NCBI GenBank assembly: GCA_900467685.1
Contig: UBQX01000012.1
Coordinates: forward strand, 139,028 to 203,027
DNA: 64,000 nucleotides
Direction of reading: 5' to 3'
Source of the DNA: Hyphomicrobiales bacterium
GTDB lineage: Bacteria > Pseudomonadota > Alphaproteobacteria > Rhizobiales > Rhizobiaceae
In this document: piece after piece, positions 63,752 to 64,000 of the stretch
How positions within the stretch are numbered: position 1 is the first letter of the stretch
Layout: every line of letters begins with the position of its first letter
The notes under the pieces: generated by a model
The model's input: the letters and a program-made list of their open reading frames with translations, nothing else
What the model was told of the DNA's origin: nothing
Databases searched by the model: none
Program-made: the position numbers and the translations under genes

Positions 63752-64000
63752 GACTGTCCACAACTTTCGATTCCGGCTGCGGTCAGGGTGACGTAAGGTA
63801 ATGCAACCTTAGAACTGCAGAGCTGCGGGAAAGCGCCATCGCAGTAATCCCATTTCAATGGCCGAGATAAGTCTCTGTTTTGGATGGAGAAATTTTCAGG
63901 GCGCAAAAGGATTTTAGTCAGGTCGTATCATTGTCATCCAGTATAAATATTCTAATTTCGCTGGATTTCTTTCGATCTGATCATGGTTTTTCAACACGAA
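63752..64000. other. Region after pleD to window end
   Basis: No complete gene. A 6-bp inverted repeat (TAAGGT at 63794-63799 with ACCTTA at 63806-63811) follows pleD. The last ~100 bases are AT-rich. An ATG at 63983 could open a new gene, but only six codons are visible. Confidence 0.4.

Overview
The window is a 64 kb, GC-rich, densely coding piece of an alphaproteobacterial chromosome. It most resembles the Rhizobiaceae (Rhizobium/Agrobacterium/Sinorhizobium group). Supporting signs are: pdhA-pdhB-pdhC-lpdA-lipA next to eno and ftsB, with a lipoyl domain on PdhB; a nuo operon with an extended NuoE and extra genes; divK-pleD; a short (440-residue) ProS; DUF1467, DUF3572 and DUF465 proteins; an FMN-riboswitch EamA gene of the RibN type; and SOS operators of the alphaproteobacterial form GTTC-N7-GTTC. 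No insertion sequence, prophage, integrase or CRISPR array was seen, so this is mostly core chromosome. The assignment rests on recognised protein families and gene order, not on a database search.

Layout. 1-3.2 kb: the 3' part of a LysM/LytM envelope protein, a gap with four consecutive inverted repeats, enolase and FtsB. 3.2-12 kb: the pyruvate dehydrogenase complex (E1 alpha, E1 beta, E2, E3) with small conserved genes and lipoyl synthase, so the enzyme and its cofactor pathway sit together. 11.5-13 kb: a HigBA toxin-antitoxin pair, a RatA/Coq10-type protein and a HlyU-like protein. 13.2-16.4 kb: a 1061-residue fusion of an ammonium channel to PAS, GGDEF and EAL domains. 16.4-20.3 kb: a Tat-exported nucleotide phosphodiesterase, an Lrp-type regulator and the divergent alanine dehydrogenase. 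20.7-26.2 kb: the proteostasis block clpP, clpX, lon, then hupB. 26.3-30 kb: FMN riboswitch plus riboflavin transporter, an SDR and a zinc alcohol dehydrogenase that overlap, and a stand-alone AsnC ligand-binding domain. 30.2-30.6 kb: tRNA-Val and tRNA-Asp.

31-49.4 kb: the complete 14-subunit complex I operon (nuoA-N). It carries two extra genes: a small secreted protein between nuoD and nuoE, and a protein between nuoF and nuoG that shares a C-terminal helix-hairpin-helix-like domain with NuoE. birA and rnj follow with overlapping or nearly touching ends. 49.4-54.2 kb: methylmalonyl-CoA epimerase, a DUF1467 membrane protein, proS, and lolC-lolD. 54.3-58.1 kb: a tiny SOS-type gene and dnaE. 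58.1-61.8 kb, minus strand: an L,D-transpeptidase, dinB with its own SOS box, a HAD-like protein and a DUF3572 protein. 62-63.8 kb: divK and pleD, cell-cycle and c-di-GMP regulators.

The most noteworthy signals are: (1) a 28-codon predicted membrane protein behind three phased GAAC half-sites (two overlapping SOS operators), reminiscent of the Caulobacter SOS division inhibitor SidA; (2) the Amt-PAS-GGDEF-EAL fusion, a candidate ammonium-to-c-di-GMP receptor; (3) the domain shared by NuoE and its operon neighbour; (4) the cluster of four hairpins before eno; and (5) a minus-strand U-run terminator with no gene in front of it upstream of proS, suggesting an unannotated small RNA.
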